From contig JAERTF010000183.1 of assembly GCA_016845105.1 (NCBI GenBank), forward strand, positions 1 through 43,072: a stretch of 43,072 bases of DNA, given 5' to 3'. Positions 16,226-26,489 of this stretch are shown here, one piece after another (positions within the stretch are counted from its first letter, which is position 1; each line of letters starts with the position of its first letter). A program made the position numbers and the translations under genes. This DNA comes from Bacteroidota bacterium (GTDB lineage Bacteria; Bacteroidota; Bacteroidia; Bacteroidales; F082). The notes beneath the pieces were generated by a model that saw only the letters and a list, made by a program, of their open reading frames with translations, ran no database searches and was not told the DNA's origin.

Positions 16226-18409
16226 ATGGAAGAAAATTTTAGAATATTAAAACCATATCTGAGGGGATTACCATTTATCATCCTGTCGTTGGTAGTTGCA
16301 TTTATGGTATCCAAAAAATACCTGAACTACGTAACACCAATGTATGAAAGCACCGCCAAGCTAAGGCTGGCAGATGTTAATGATGGTGTACCGAGCAGTA
16401 ACCTGTTCAAAGATCTTGATGTGTTTACTACTGCCAATGAAATTGCTGCGGAAATTGAGGTAATCAAATCTGAGGTGCTGCTTGACAAAGTGCTGGACAG
16501 CCTGGATTTTGATATGGAAGTTTTCAGAAAAGGCAAAATCAAAACCGATGAACTTTATCACGACTCTCCTCTTAATATCGAATATGATATACTGGATCCT
16601 GATGCCTATGACAAACTATATGAGGTTAAAGTACTTGATAAAACAAACTTTCAAATCTCTGAAAGCGGAAGTGATGTATCACAGCCCGGGATTATTGGCG
16701 ACACATTGATTTTCGACGGTGTTATGTTGCGAATCTCACCAAACCCAAACTATCTGATGGCTAATCCACATGTACAAATAATGGATGATTATCAGTTCCG
16801 TATACTAAGCAGACCAAAGCTTATTGCAAATGTTAAATCGAAGCTTGATGTAATAGCTGTTGATAAGGATGTTGCAGTATTACGCATCAATTTCAAATCT
16901 CCAAATCCGGAAAAAGCTTCAATTCTGGTAAATACTCTTTCTGAGGTATATATCAATGACTATATAGAGAACAAATACAAGGCTGCAAATGTAACTGTCA
17001 TGTTTCTGCAGGAGCAGATAAATTCTGTTCTGGCAAAGCTTTCTGTAGCTGAAAACAGTATTCAGAATTTTCGTGAAGATAAGGGTGTTACTAATATTCT
17101 TCAGGAAACGGAAACTGACCTGAGAAAAATCGCACAGCTAAAAATTCAGCAAACCAATATTAAAATGAATCTGGATGCCATTGAAGAACTTACCAGATAC
17201 ATTCAGGAGGGACAGGAAAACTTCCTTGAGCTGGCACCAAATTTCGAAGCCTTTACAGATCTGTTATCCACGGAAATCATTAAAGAAATTAAGGCCTTGC
17301 AGGCAAAAAAGAGAGACCTTCTGATAACCTTCACACCAAACAATGAGAAGGTAATGGTGATCGATGAAAAAATATATGATCTGACAAGCTATTTGGCTGA
17401 GAGTATAAATAATACATACAAAAACCTGAGGATAAAATATGATCGTATAACTGAAGAAATAAACCGGGCAGAAACAGTTTTTGAAGTTATCCCTGAAAAG
17501 GAAAGAATGTTAAAAATACTGAACAGAGAGTTTAAAATTTACCAGCAATCCTATGTATTCCTTAACGAAAAACGTATTGAGGCTGAGATAGCTCAGGCTG
17601 CTAGAATATCTTTCCACAGAATAATAACATATGCACAAACTCCAAAGGATCCTATTTCACCTAATGGAATAATTATTCTAAGTGTTGCTACAATTCTGGG
17701 ACTGATGGGAGCCGTTATACTAATCTATATTATCCATCTTGTTAAGGCAAAGGTTAACGACAAGCAAACCGTTGAATCAAACTCCATGATTCCAATCTCG
17801 ATGCTCACTCCGCTACTTAAGAATAAGACAGTTGCAAATAACTACTTCATGCAAACAGCTCTTGAGCTGGAGGTTAAAGGCCTTCTTGTTCCTAAAAACA
17901 TTATTTGTTTTAGTTCATATAAATACAAATCAGGTGCTGAATATATTAGTGTAAACCTTGCAAAAACATCTGCTCAACAGGGGATGAAGGTTCTTATAAT
18001 AGATGTGGAAGACAAATTAGATATTAATCCTGATTCCACAGGAAATATTCATGATAATCTTGATATAGTATCACTGTCTGATGATTCATTCAGTTACTAC
18101 ACGAAAGCAGCGATGCAGAATCACCTGGAATCACTCAGGAAAGATTATGATGTTGTGTTTATGATAAATGAATTAATAGGAACCGGAAGATCAACAATGT
18201 TTATGAGTCTATCAACAGTTAATATTATAACACTGGATACAAGAAAAACTCAGGTTAAGAGAATCACAGAATCGGACTTGCTCAATGAAGAATATAATCT
18301 GCCATCGGTTTATTTCGCTCTGAATAGATATGGCTACAATCCAAATATTGTGGTAGACATCTGTAAGATACTTTCAAGGATATTTAATATCAAAAAGCGC
18401 ACAAAATAA
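16226..18409 (+). CDS. Wzc-like chain-length/export protein with degenerate tyrosine-kinase domain
   Basis: A 727-aa protein. The N-terminal membrane helix (about 14-32) begins a Wzz domain, which is followed by a long coiled-coil periplasmic part with the GNVR-like region (ERMLKILNREFKIYQQSY). A second helix lies at about 479-503. From about 555 there is a P-loop ATPase fold resembling bacterial tyrosine kinases, but key residues are lost. The Walker A position reads SYKYKSGAEYISVNLA rather than GEGKS/T, the Walker B position reads YDVVFMINEL without the usual D-T-P, and the C-terminus has no tyrosine cluster. Only the Walker A' aspartate (VLIIDVEDK) remains. It should still work structurally in export and length control, but is unlikely to phosphorylate itself. 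It overlaps the next gene by one base. Confidence 0.9.
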   Translation: MEENFRILKPYLRGLPFIILSLVVAFMVSKKYLNYVTPMYESTAKLRLADVNDGVPSSNLFKDLDVFTTANEIAAEIEVIKSEVLLDKVLDSLDFDMEVFRKGKIKTDELYHDSPLNIEYDILDPDAYDKLYEVKVLDKTNFQISESGSDVSQPGIIGDTLIFDGVMLRISPNPNYLMANPHVQIMDDYQFRILSRPKLIANVKSKLDVIAVDKDVAVLRINFKSPNPEKASILVNTLSEVYINDYIENKYKAANVTVMFLQEQINSVLAKLSVAENSIQNFREDKGVTNILQETETDLRKIAQLKIQQTNIKMNLDAIEELTRYIQEGQENFLELAPNFEAFTDLLSTEIIKEIKALQAKKRDLLITFTPNNEKVMVIDEKIYDLTSYLAESINNTYKNLRIKYDRITEEINRAETVFEVIPEKERMLKILNREFKIYQQSYVFLNEKRIEAEIAQAARISFHRIITYAQTPKDPISPNGIIILSVATILGLMGAVILIYIIHLVKAKVNDKQTVESNSMIPISMLTPLLKNKTVANNYFMQTALELEVKGLLVPKNIICFSSYKYKSGAEYISVNLAKTSAQQGMKVLIIDVEDKLDINPDSTGNIHDNLDIVSLSDDSFSYYTKAAMQNHLESLRKDYDVVFMINELIGTGRSTMFMSLSTVNIITLDTRKTQVKRITESDLLNEEYNLPSVYFALNRYGYNPNIVVDICKILSRIFNIKKRTK

Positions 18410-19650
18410 TGGAGCTGTTTAAGAAAATATCAATGAATAAAAAGGTCTTTCTAATTCTGGATCAGGGGGTTTTCAGTGGTACAAGCTTTCTTGTAACCAT
18501 TATTCTGGCTCACTTATTTGCACCGAAGGTATTTGGGGTTTTTGCTTCAGTTATTCTGTTTATCTATTTATTGATCAGCATTCTTAATTCACTTGTAATA
18601 CAACCACTTCAGGTGAGTATGGCAAGGGTAGAAGATCTAAAAAGCTATATTAGTTTTAGTTTCTGGGTGCAGTTATTTATTTCTGTCATCCTCTCTTCTC
18701 TGATCTGGTTAATTCTTAACACCGATATTACTGTGCTGAAAGAGTACAATCATCTTGCATGGCCAGTAATTGGTTTAACTACTACCATGGTAATGCACGA
18801 TTATTTCAGAAAGCTCTTCCTTGCCTGTAATAAAATTCAACGTGCACTGATCATTGATATATCAAGTGCGATATTTTATGGTTCAGCATTGGTAATCTCC
18901 TATCTATCAACGATTCCAAAGCTTGACCACACGATGATCTATTTTTCGTTTGGGTACCTGCCTGGAATGATATGGAGTATAATTGCTATCTCGCCAGGAA
19001 AAGTAAGAAAGAATGATCTCATTCACTTTTCAAAAATGCACTACCAGCAGTCGAAATGGCTGTTACTTACAGCATTGGTACAATGGTGGTCAACCAACCT
19101 TTTTGTGGTTGCCTCCGGTTTATTTATAGGTTTAAAGGCTTTGGGAGCATTCAGACTGGTGCAATCAATATTCGGAGTATTCAACATGCTACTTCAGACA
19201 TTTGAAAACTATGTGCTTCCGCAAACATCAAGGTTGATGGTTTCCTCCATTGAAGAGGCAAGAATTTACCTTAAAAATATAAGTATGAAAACATCATTGT
19301 TTGCAGGTCTGATTCTTGTGTTAACCTTTGTATTTGCAGAACCCATTATAATTTTTGCCGGTGGTTCGAAATACGCCGAATATTCATTTGTTGTTCGGGG
19401 AATGGTGATTCTTTATGGATTGATATTCTTTGGATATCCTATAAGAATGGCAATAAGAGCCATGGTATTAAACAGACACTATTTCATTGCATATCTGATC
19501 TCATTGATTGCAAGTTTAATATCGTTCAGCTATCTGCTGGAAAATTTTGAGCTTCTTGGCGCATTGACAGGTCTGATAATATCACAACTTGTATTAATAA
19601 TTTACTGGCAAACAATACTAACTAAAAGAAAATTACTACTATGGAAATAA
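18409..19650 (+). CDS. Wzx-like polysaccharide flippase (MOP superfamily)
   Basis: A 413-aa integral membrane protein with about 12 hydrophobic helices and the organisation of oligosaccharide/polysaccharide flippases, including an N-terminal LDQGVFSGTSFLVTIILA typical of the MOP group. It should move the lipid-linked repeat unit across the inner membrane. Its ATG overlaps the stop of the Wzc-like gene by one base, and its end overlaps the next glycosyltransferase by 10 bases, so these are translationally coupled. Sequence in this family is poorly conserved; assignment rests on topology and context. Confidence 0.8.
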   Translation: MELFKKISMNKKVFLILDQGVFSGTSFLVTIILAHLFAPKVFGVFASVILFIYLLISILNSLVIQPLQVSMARVEDLKSYISFSFWVQLFISVILSSLIWLILNTDITVLKEYNHLAWPVIGLTTTMVMHDYFRKLFLACNKIQRALIIDISSAIFYGSALVISYLSTIPKLDHTMIYFSFGYLPGMIWSIIAISPGKVRKNDLIHFSKMHYQQSKWLLLTALVQWWSTNLFVVASGLFIGLKALGAFRLVQSIFGVFNMLLQTFENYVLPQTSRLMVSSIEEARIYLKNISMKTSLFAGLILVLTFVFAEPIIIFAGGSKYAEYSFVVRGMVILYGLIFFGYPIRMAIRAMVLNRHYFIAYLISLIASLISFSYLLENFELLGALTGLIISQLVLIIYWQTILTKRKLLLWK

Positions 19651-20747
19651 TTCATCTAATCTTAGGAAAAGCCAATCCCGATCGAATGAATGGGGTTAAT
19701 AAAGTTGTCTATCAGCTGGCTACAAAACAAAAGCAATCGGGCAGAGAAGTGTCGGTTTGGGGAATTACAAAGGATCTGACTCATAATTATGGTGACAGAA
19801 ATTTCAAAACTGTTCTATTCCCGGCGAAAAGAAATCCGTTTCAGCTTGATAATTCACTTAAAAAGGCTATTAAGTCAAAGAAAGGAACAGCTGTTTTCCA
19901 TCTGCATGGTGGCTGGATTCCGGTATACTATACTGCAGTAAAGTTTATGAATGATAGTAATATCCCGGTGGTAATAACCCCACATGGCAATTACAATGCA
20001 GTTTCGATGCAAAGAAGTAATATTAAGAAGAAAATATATTTTAGGATTTTTGAAAAAACCATGTTGGAAATGGTTAATAAGGTACACTCATTGGGAGAAA
20101 GTGAGATAAAGGGGTTAAATGAGTTGTATCCAAATAGCAAATCGATGTTATTCCCTTATGGTTTTGATGCTTTAGAAAATATTGAAGAAAAAACAACCTG
20201 GTCGTCATCCTTTATTATTGGATATATGGGGCGACTTGATATATTCCATAAGGGTCTGGATCTGCTGATACTGGCTTATGACGAGTTTCAAAAGAAGGTT
20301 CCAAGTTCAGAACTATGGATCATTGGTGATGGTGAGGGCAGAGCTGAGCTTGAATCAATGGTCAATAGCAGGAACCTTGAGAAAAAGGTTAGGTTTCTTG
20401 GAAGCAAGTTTGGCAGTGAAAAGGATGAGCTTATGAAAAAGCTTGACATTTTCACCCATTCATCACGAATGGAAGGAATGCCTACCTCAGTGCTTGAAGC
20501 CAGTAATCTAGGAATACCTAGTGTTGTTACCAGGGCTACAAATATTGGTGGACTAATTACCAATATGAATGCCGGTATTTCAGTTGAGGATTCAGATCCA
20601 AAAGCTCTTGCAATGGGTTTTAATCGTATGTATCAGTTAAAGCAAAACGATACTCTTACTGAGCTTGGTGATAACGCAAAAAATATGGTGAAATCAGAAT
20701 TCAACTGGGAAAAAGCCCTTGTTCGTTTCGATCAACTTTATAGCTAA
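19641..20747 (+). CDS. glycosyltransferase family 4 (GT-B fold)
   Basis: A 368-aa cytosolic glycosyltransferase. The N-terminal half has the nucleotide-sugar-independent acceptor fold start (HLILGKANPDRMNGVNKVV). The C-terminal donor-binding half begins at IIGYMGRLDIFHKGLDLL and carries the E-x7-E region (SRMEGMPTSVLEASNLGIP). It is expected to add one sugar of the repeat unit from a nucleotide sugar to the lipid-linked acceptor at the inner membrane. Donor and linkage cannot be told from sequence. It overlaps the flippase gene by 10 bases. Confidence 0.9.
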   Translation: MEIIHLILGKANPDRMNGVNKVVYQLATKQKQSGREVSVWGITKDLTHNYGDRNFKTVLFPAKRNPFQLDNSLKKAIKSKKGTAVFHLHGGWIPVYYTAVKFMNDSNIPVVITPHGNYNAVSMQRSNIKKKIYFRIFEKTMLEMVNKVHSLGESEIKGLNELYPNSKSMLFPYGFDALENIEEKTTWSSSFIIGYMGRLDIFHKGLDLLILAYDEFQKKVPSSELWIIGDGEGRAELESMVNSRNLEKKVRFLGSKFGSEKDELMKKLDIFTHSSRMEGMPTSVLEASNLGIPSVVTRATNIGGLITNMNAGISVEDSDPKALAMGFNRMYQLKQNDTLTELGDNAKNMVKSEFNWEKALVRFDQLYS

Positions 20748-20749
20748 AA

Positions 20750-22063
20750 ATGAAACCACTAAAGTCAGAACATATAAGGTTTATTTCAAAAGTTAACAGG
20801 TGGTTATTGATCCTCCTTGTTCTTATGATCGCATGCTTCTTCTCATGGAGCGAGAATGTTCTTATCACCAGGGCAATTAAGGTAGTGGGTAGAATGAGTG
20901 TTCTGATTGGTTCATACTGGATTTACCGGAAAATAATTTCTTACGGTGCTGTTGATACCCTCAGGTGGCATAATCCAATGGTACTGATTGTATATGGCAT
21001 ATATCTGTTATTGGGTTTTGCCTCCTTTATGTGGAGCACAAATGTGGGTTATAGCTCGCTGCAATGGTTTATGACATCACAAACTCTTGTATTTTGCTAT
21101 TTCTTTATCAGAAGCATTTATCTGCTTGATGAATTTTTCCCGGGGCACAATGTTAAACTATATAACCTGCTTGGCAATTCTTCTTTCATTCTGATACTTG
21201 TTTTCGTTATTGGAATGTGGGTTAAGCCAGAGGTGTTCTTCCGCCTTACACATGGTGGTGAAGAGGCCAGATTGGGTGGCTACCTTATGAATCCCAACGA
21301 ACTGGGAATGCTTGCCGCGATAGGAGTATCCGGATTAATCTTCGATATCTACAGAAATCACAGAAAATGGTTTACAATACTGAAAATAGCAATCCTTTTC
21401 TATGCTCTTATATCAACAGGATCAAGATCATCATTGATTGGTACATTTCTTATCATCGGGTTCCATATTAAGCAATCCAATAATATTAAGCTAAAACTTG
21501 CAGTCATTACTGTTATGATAATAGCCGCACCCTATGCGGTTCATAAAGTTGTATTAAAAGATGGTGATAGCGAACGCCTTGAAGAGGTGTTAAGCATGAC
21601 TGGAAGGCTTCCTTTTTGGAAGGCATTAATTCTGGAGGGCTTACCCAGAGAGCCATTACTTGGTTTTGGGTTCATGAGAATAGACTATAACGAATACTTT
21701 TCAAGTACGCATACCTATGCTGCGAAAATGACCCATAACACTTTTATACAGGTACTGATGAACCTGGGATTTATTGGAATAACCCTTATCATCTTTCAAA
21801 TGATATTTACCTTCAGCGCTATCGCCAGAGAAAGGAAGGAAAAGAAGCTTATGATCTATGGTATGTTGATTCCCTTAATTATTAACTCATTTACAGAGTT
21901 TGGAATCTTTGGTGAGTCTAACTATGGTATTCTTTTCTATCAACTATTACTTATTTATGTGTCCTATAAGAAAAGTAATATCCTAAGTCCCAAAAATCGC
22001 ATATATCTTAAAAAAAGAAGACCTGAATTATTCAAAGATGATCAACTACAGATAATACACTAA
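20750..22063 (+). CDS. Wzy-like polymerase / O-antigen ligase family protein
   Basis: A 437-aa polytopic membrane protein (about 10-12 helices). Signature pieces of the Wzy/WaaL family are seen: RLGGYLMNPNELGM, STGSRSSLIG and MTHNTFIQVLMNLGFIG, the last carrying the conserved histidine of the large periplasmic loop region. In an EPS locus with a Wzx and no lipid-A genes it most likely polymerises repeat units in the periplasm. It is the last gene of EPS unit 1; the next palindrome starts 11 bases after the stop codon. Confidence 0.85.
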   Translation: MKPLKSEHIRFISKVNRWLLILLVLMIACFFSWSENVLITRAIKVVGRMSVLIGSYWIYRKIISYGAVDTLRWHNPMVLIVYGIYLLLGFASFMWSTNVGYSSLQWFMTSQTLVFCYFFIRSIYLLDEFFPGHNVKLYNLLGNSSFILILVFVIGMWVKPEVFFRLTHGGEEARLGGYLMNPNELGMLAAIGVSGLIFDIYRNHRKWFTILKIAILFYALISTGSRSSLIGTFLIIGFHIKQSNNIKLKLAVITVMIIAAPYAVHKVVLKDGDSERLEEVLSMTGRLPFWKALILEGLPREPLLGFGFMRIDYNEYFSSTHTYAAKMTHNTFIQVLMNLGFIGITLIIFQMIFTFSAIARERKEKKLMIYGMLIPLIINSFTEFGIFGESNYGILFYQLLLIYVSYKKSNILSPKNRIYLKKRRPELFKDDQLQIIH

Positions 22064-22073
22064 ACAGAATACT

Positions 22074-22088
22074 TTCCATATTTTGGAA
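22074..22088 (+). promoter_or_regulatory. TTCCA-N5-TGGAA palindrome, site B
   Basis: The perfect repeat extends to TTTCCA-TATTT-TGGAAA (22073-22089). It begins 69 bases before the GG of the promoter-like element at 22142, exactly the same offset as at site C. No T-tract follows, so a terminator role is unlikely. Confidence 0.6.
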
Positions 22089-22141
22089 AATCAACTATTT
22101 GGCACCAACCCACACTCCTGATTAACAGCATTATAGCTTTC

Positions 22142-22157
22142 TGGCAGCCGGTTTGAA
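22142..22157 (+). promoter_or_regulatory. sigma-54-like promoter of EPS unit 2, site B
   Basis: TGGCAGCCGGTTTGAA matches TGGCA at -24 and TTG at the -12 position with correct spacing; the -12 C is replaced by A. The GG is 42 bases before the ATG at 22185. It gives the fused-kinase operon its own promoter, 120 bases after the previous gene. Confidence 0.5.
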
Positions 22158-22184
22158 ATAAACAAGTAATCAAAATTTCAAACT

Positions 22185-24569
22185 ATGGAATCAATATTTG
22201 AGAAACTTGGAATTCAACTATCTGAAAATGGAGATAGTTCTACTTCTATTCTAATAATTAAAAATCCTGATGGAACACCGAGATGGATCTGCAATGCAAA
22301 AAGCGGAAAACCTGTATTTCTTAAGTTTTATCTTGCATCAACACTAAGATCATGGATATTTGCCACTTTCATCAGGCTTGTATTTTTACTTGGAATACAG
22401 AGGTTTGTATTTGACACCACAGAGATCAGATACGATAAGAAATATTCTGGAGGTAGAAGATTATTTAATCCTGATTCGATCAGATGGGCTGTTTTTACAG
22501 GCACGCCCGGGCCAAACAATAAGTTTCTTGTCTTTAAAGAAAATAAATCCGGAGGAAGCTTCTTCAAAGTTGCCAATACTCTGAATTCAAGAAGGCTTAT
22601 TGAAAACGAAGCCTCTGTTACATCAATGTTGGATGGGTTAAACCCAACTTCATTTTGCTATCCGTCAGCAACTAAGGTCAGCAAGAATATTGTACGCTTC
22701 AGTGATATATCAGCTTATGGAAAACGCAGTGGTTACCTCACTGAAAAGCATAAAATTGTTCTGAGGGAACTACAGGAGAAAACGCAAATAACCCTTGACA
22801 CGGATCTCCTTCCAATTATCAAACAATCGGAGAAAAAACTTGAATATCTGGAGTCGATAAATGACAAAAGAATGCCGGAAGGAATCATCAGGAAACTAAG
22901 GTTAATGCAAAAAGGCATAACAAATCAAAGTATAAATGTGGCATTATGTCATGGTGATTTTACACCATGGAATATGTATGAAAACAAAATAGGTCTTTCG
23001 ATATACGACTGGGAACTCTCGAATCCATTAACTCCTATTGGTTTTGATGCATTCCATTTTATTTTTCAACAGGGAATACTTGTTGACAGAACAGCATGGG
23101 TTAAGATCAGAAGTGAAATTGATAAGCAGTTTGCAGACAAATTCCTTAAAATTTCAGATGATGAACTCAAAAAATACCTTGAACTATATCTATGGATAAA
23201 CACCATTTCAAACCTGCATCTTTTTGCAAAACAGGCTAATTGGCATTTGCAAATACACTGGCTGATTGATACCTGGAATGATGCTCTTAGTGATTGTATG
23301 TCTTCTCAAAAATCAAACAGGGAACTGGTGATAATGGACGTATTCGACCTTATGTATAAACATGAATATGCAGCAGTAAAATTTCCAAGATCTATTCCGG
23401 AAAGCCTGTCTGAACTATCTGATATCGATCTGCTAGTTTCTAAAAAGAATGCCGCTAAGATGATAAAAGTATTGAAAAGTCACCCTCTGGTAGATCAGAT
23501 TAAAAGTGATAATAAATCCTTTATGGGCTCATATCTTCTGTTTTTAAAAGATGGGTCATTACTGGCAATTGATCTGATCTGGAAATTTAAAAGAAAGTCT
23601 CTTCAGTTGCTGGACCTTAATAAAATAAGATCACAGGCTAAAGAAGTAATTCATGGCGTTCGTCATATCAACAACCCGGATCTTGCAAGATATGTTGGTC
23701 TGTTCTATTCGCTTAACGGGGCAAAGGTCCCTGAAAAATATAAAGATGTAATCACCCTGCTCAATAAGGGTGGTCAATCATTGGACTCAGAGATACTTTC
23801 AGCTACTAAAACCAATAATGCTGAGCCCCTGATAAATGGTCTGCGTAATATGCCTCACAATAAAGGTTTTAATCGTGTTAGGAATTTGATTTCATATTAT
23901 TTGGATACAGTCAGGTCTCTTTTCTCGTTTAATGGTCTTATTATTACCTTCAGTGGTGTAGATGGTGCTGGAAAATCAACGATAATTGAGAATCTGAAGG
24001 TTGAGCTGGAAAAAAGATTAAGAAGAAGGGTGGTTGTTCTTCGTCACAGGCCTTCGTTACTACCAATTCTCAGCGCCTGGACCTTAGGCAGGGAAAAAGC
24101 TGAACAAGAGGCAGCGGAAAGGCTTCCCCGACAGGGAAACAACAACAGCTCCATAGGATCGTTTCTGCGATTCGCATATTATTATGTTGACTATCTGTTC
24201 GGGCAGTTCTATGTATGGGTTAAGTATACACTAAGGGGTCATATCGTTCTTTACGACAGGTATTACTTTGATTTTATAAATGACAGTAAAAGAAGTAATA
24301 TTTCAATACCACGCTCCATGGCAGCATTTGGTTATAATGCATTATTAAAACCTCATCTTAACTTTTTCCTTTATGCCGACCCCAATGTTATCCTAATGAG
24401 AAAGCAGGAGCTGGATAAAGGGACAATTGTTGAGCTTACCAATTCATATCTGAGCCTATTTGAGAGGCTTAATTCCGGCTCAGCTGAAAGGTATTTTCCA
24501 ATTAAAAACAACGATCTAAGAAACACACTGGATATTATTCTTAATAAAACTCTAGCAAAAGTTGCATAA
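22185..24569 (+). CDS. fused APH-type kinase / nucleotidyltransferase-like / thymidylate-kinase-like protein
   Basis: A 794-aa protein with three recognisable parts. The N-terminal half is an aminoglycoside/choline-kinase (APH) type fold, with catalytic motif HGDFTPWN (H256, D258, N263) and metal motif D275-W-E. The middle (about 395-490) resembles small nucleotidyltransferases ([25 protein letters not shown]), though the full G-S/D-x-D pattern is reduced. The C-terminal part (about 585-790) is thymidylate-kinase-like, with Walker [10 protein letters not shown] (591-599), a DRYYFDF motif and an Arg-rich lid area. No membrane helix is certain. Such fusions in polysaccharide loci may phosphorylate and activate a sugar or other small substituent, but the substrate is unknown. 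It heads EPS unit 2. Confidence 0.8.
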   Translation: MESIFEKLGIQLSENGDSSTSILIIKNPDGTPRWICNAKSGKPVFLKFYLASTLRSWIFATFIRLVFLLGIQRFVFDTTEIRYDKKYSGGRRLFNPDSIRWAVFTGTPGPNNKFLVFKENKSGGSFFKVANTLNSRRLIENEASVTSMLDGLNPTSFCYPSATKVSKNIVRFSDISAYGKRSGYLTEKHKIVLRELQEKTQITLDTDLLPIIKQSEKKLEYLESINDKRMPEGIIRKLRLMQKGITNQSINVALCHGDFTPWNMYENKIGLSIYDWELSNPLTPIGFDAFHFIFQQGILVDRTAWVKIRSEIDKQFADKFLKISDDELKKYLELYLWINTISNLHLFAKQANWHLQIHWLIDTWNDALSDCMSSQKSNRELVIMDVFDLMYKHEYAAVKFPRSIPESLSELSDIDLLVSKKNAAKMIKVLKSHPLVDQIKSDNKSFMGSYLLFLKDGSLLAIDLIWKFKRKSLQLLDLNKIRSQAKEVIHGVRHINNPDLARYVGLFYSLNGAKVPEKYKDVITLLNKGGQSLDSEILSATKTNNAEPLINGLRNMPHNKGFNRVRNLISYYLDTVRSLFSFNGLIITFSGVDGAGKSTIIENLKVELEKRLRRRVVVLRHRPSLLPILSAWTLGREKAEQEAAERLPRQGNNNSSIGSFLRFAYYYVDYLFGQFYVWVKYTLRGHIVLYDRYYFDFINDSKRSNISIPRSMAAFGYNALLKPHLNFFLYADPNVILMRKQELDKGTIVELTNSYLSLFERLNSGSAERYFPIKNNDLRNTLDIILNKTLAKVA

Positions 24570-24570
24570 T

Positions 24571-25263
24571 ATGAAAACACTACTGGAAAAGATAATACAA
24601 CTTAGAAATCCAAGTTTCAGGTTTGATAAAGACCTGAATTCCTATGCATTGTTTCAATTTACTGCCAACCAGGCTTGTGGAATGATCAGAGGCTTTCGAT
24701 TATTTCTAAGGTTTAAAAGCCCTAAAGGAGCCCTGCTGGGAAGAGAAGTAAGATTCTTTAATATTCCAAAGATCAGTTTCGGGAAATTCATGAAGCTGGG
24801 TGATTATGTTTATATCAGCGCCCTGGGCAAAGAGGGGATTCACTTTGGAGATAATGTAAGTATAGGATCATACAGCAGACTTATTATTTCAACCTCACTA
24901 AATGATCTCGGGAGGTTTATTAAGCTAGGAAATAATGTAGGGCTTGGTGAATTCGCATACCTTGGTGGTGCAGGAGGCCTTGAAATCGGTGATGATTGTA
25001 TTATAGGTCAATACCTTAGCTGTCATCCTGAAAACCACAACTATAGTGACCCGGAAACTGAAATCAGGCATCAGGGGGTAAACAGAAAAGGTATTAAAAT
25101 AGGAACAAACTGCTGGATAGGCAGCAAAGTAACAATACTTGACGGGGTAAATATAGGAAGCGGAAGTATAATAGCTGCCGGTTCTGTTGTGAATAAATCA
25201 TTCCCGGAAAATTCAATAATTGGTGGTGTGCCTGCCAAACTAATAAAACAACGAAATGGATAA
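24571..25263 (+). CDS. left-handed beta-helix acyltransferase (hexapeptide family)
   Basis: A 230-aa protein of the LbetaH/WcaF-CysE type. The C-terminal half shows repeated hexapeptides ([57 protein letters not shown]) and the probable catalytic His region CHPENHNY. It probably adds an acetyl or similar group to a sugar of the EPS. The frame opens further upstream at a TTG (24562), but the ATG at 24571, one base after the preceding stop, is a better start. Its 3' end overlaps the next gene by 8 bases. Confidence 0.88.
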   Translation: MKTLLEKIIQLRNPSFRFDKDLNSYALFQFTANQACGMIRGFRLFLRFKSPKGALLGREVRFFNIPKISFGKFMKLGDYVYISALGKEGIHFGDNVSIGSYSRLIISTSLNDLGRFIKLGNNVGLGEFAYLGGAGGLEIGDDCIIGQYLSCHPENHNYSDPETEIRHQGVNRKGIKIGTNCWIGSKVTILDGVNIGSGSIIAAGSVVNKSFPENSIIGGVPAKLIKQRNG

Positions 25264-26485
25264 GACTAAAACTATACTTGCAACAGCATATGCCGTGAAT
25301 CCTTACAAAGGATCAGAGGATGGAATGGGCTGGAACTTTATACTTCAAATTGCAAGAAACAATAAGGTTATAGCAATAACACGAGAGAATAATGAAAAGG
25401 ATATAATGCGTTATATGCGCGAGTTCCCAAATGAAGTGTATAACAATATTCAGTTCCAATATTTCGATCTTCCATACTGGCAGAGGTTCTGGAAAAAAGG
25501 AGGTCGCGGGGCAATGCTTTATTACCTTCTATGGCAAAGACAACTTGTGTCATGGGTTAAAAAACTAAATATCCATTTTGATATAAGTCATAACCTCAAT
25601 TTCCACAACGACTGGACTCCAAGCTTTTTATGGAAGTTGAAAAAACCTGTAGTATGGGGTCCTGTGGGGCATCATCCAAAGATTCCTGCTCAGTATCTTA
25701 AGCCTTATCATAAGAAATACTGGATCAAAGACAGGCTAACGTGGTTAACAAAGCTGTTTTTCTGGAAATACTCCAGGTCTCTTAATAAAACTATTTCAAA
25801 CTCGGATCATATCCTTTGTATGAATAACTCGGTACCGGAAACTCTGAAAATTGAAGAGTCCAATCATACAATTATGCCTTCAGTTGCTACGGAGGACCTG
25901 GGATATGCAGAAGGAAAAGAGAAGCATAAATTTCGTTTGCTTTCGGCAGGCAGATTAATTCCCTTAAAGGGCTTTGATCTGACCATTAATTCATTTGCAG
26001 AATTCCTTAACAATCTTGATCATAAAAAGAGAAATGATTGTGAGTTGTTGATCGTAGGGAAGGGGCCTGAAAAAGAAAAACTTATGAAGCTATGTGTTGA
26101 TCTTGGCATTGAAAATCATGTGGTTTTCATTGACTGGATTGAAAGATCAAAATTAATGGAGCATTACAGGGAGTCATCAGCATTTGTTTTTCCATCGCAT
26201 GAAGGAGCAGGAATGGTTGTTGCCGAAGCGCTTTCATTTGGTTTACCGATAATATGTCTTGACAATTGTGGTCCGGGCCAGTTTATTGATAACACATGTG
26301 GCTATGCTGTTCCTGTTCAGGAATATAGAAGTACTGTAATACAACTGTCAGAATCAATTCTAGATATTTTCAATAACCCTGAGAAAAAAAGATCCCTTTC
26401 TAAAAATGCAAGGTCAAGATATGAAGACCTGTTCCATTGGGACAAAAGAGGGGATTCTCTAATGGAAATTTACTCAAAACTATAA
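25256..26485 (+). CDS. glycosyltransferase family 4
   Basis: A 409-aa GT-B enzyme. The N-terminal region includes [20 protein letters not shown], a pattern typical of one GT4 subgroup of EPS enzymes. The donor-binding half includes [20 protein letters not shown] and the E-x7-E region [20 protein letters not shown], followed by the GPGQFI loop. It should transfer one sugar to the growing lipid-linked unit. It overlaps the acyltransferase by 8 bases and is followed 4 bases later by another GT gene. Confidence 0.9.
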   Translation: MDKTKTILATAYAVNPYKGSEDGMGWNFILQIARNNKVIAITRENNEKDIMRYMREFPNEVYNNIQFQYFDLPYWQRFWKKGGRGAMLYYLLWQRQLVSWVKKLNIHFDISHNLNFHNDWTPSFLWKLKKPVVWGPVGHHPKIPAQYLKPYHKKYWIKDRLTWLTKLFFWKYSRSLNKTISNSDHILCMNNSVPETLKIEESNHTIMPSVATEDLGYAEGKEKHKFRLLSAGRLIPLKGFDLTINSFAEFLNNLDHKKRNDCELLIVGKGPEKEKLMKLCVDLGIENHVVFIDWIERSKLMEHYRESSAFVFPSHEGAGMVVAEALSFGLPIICLDNCGPGQFIDNTCGYAVPVQEYRSTVIQLSESILDIFNNPEKKRSLSKNARSRYEDLFHWDKRGDSLMEIYSKL

Positions 26486-26489
26486 TGAC

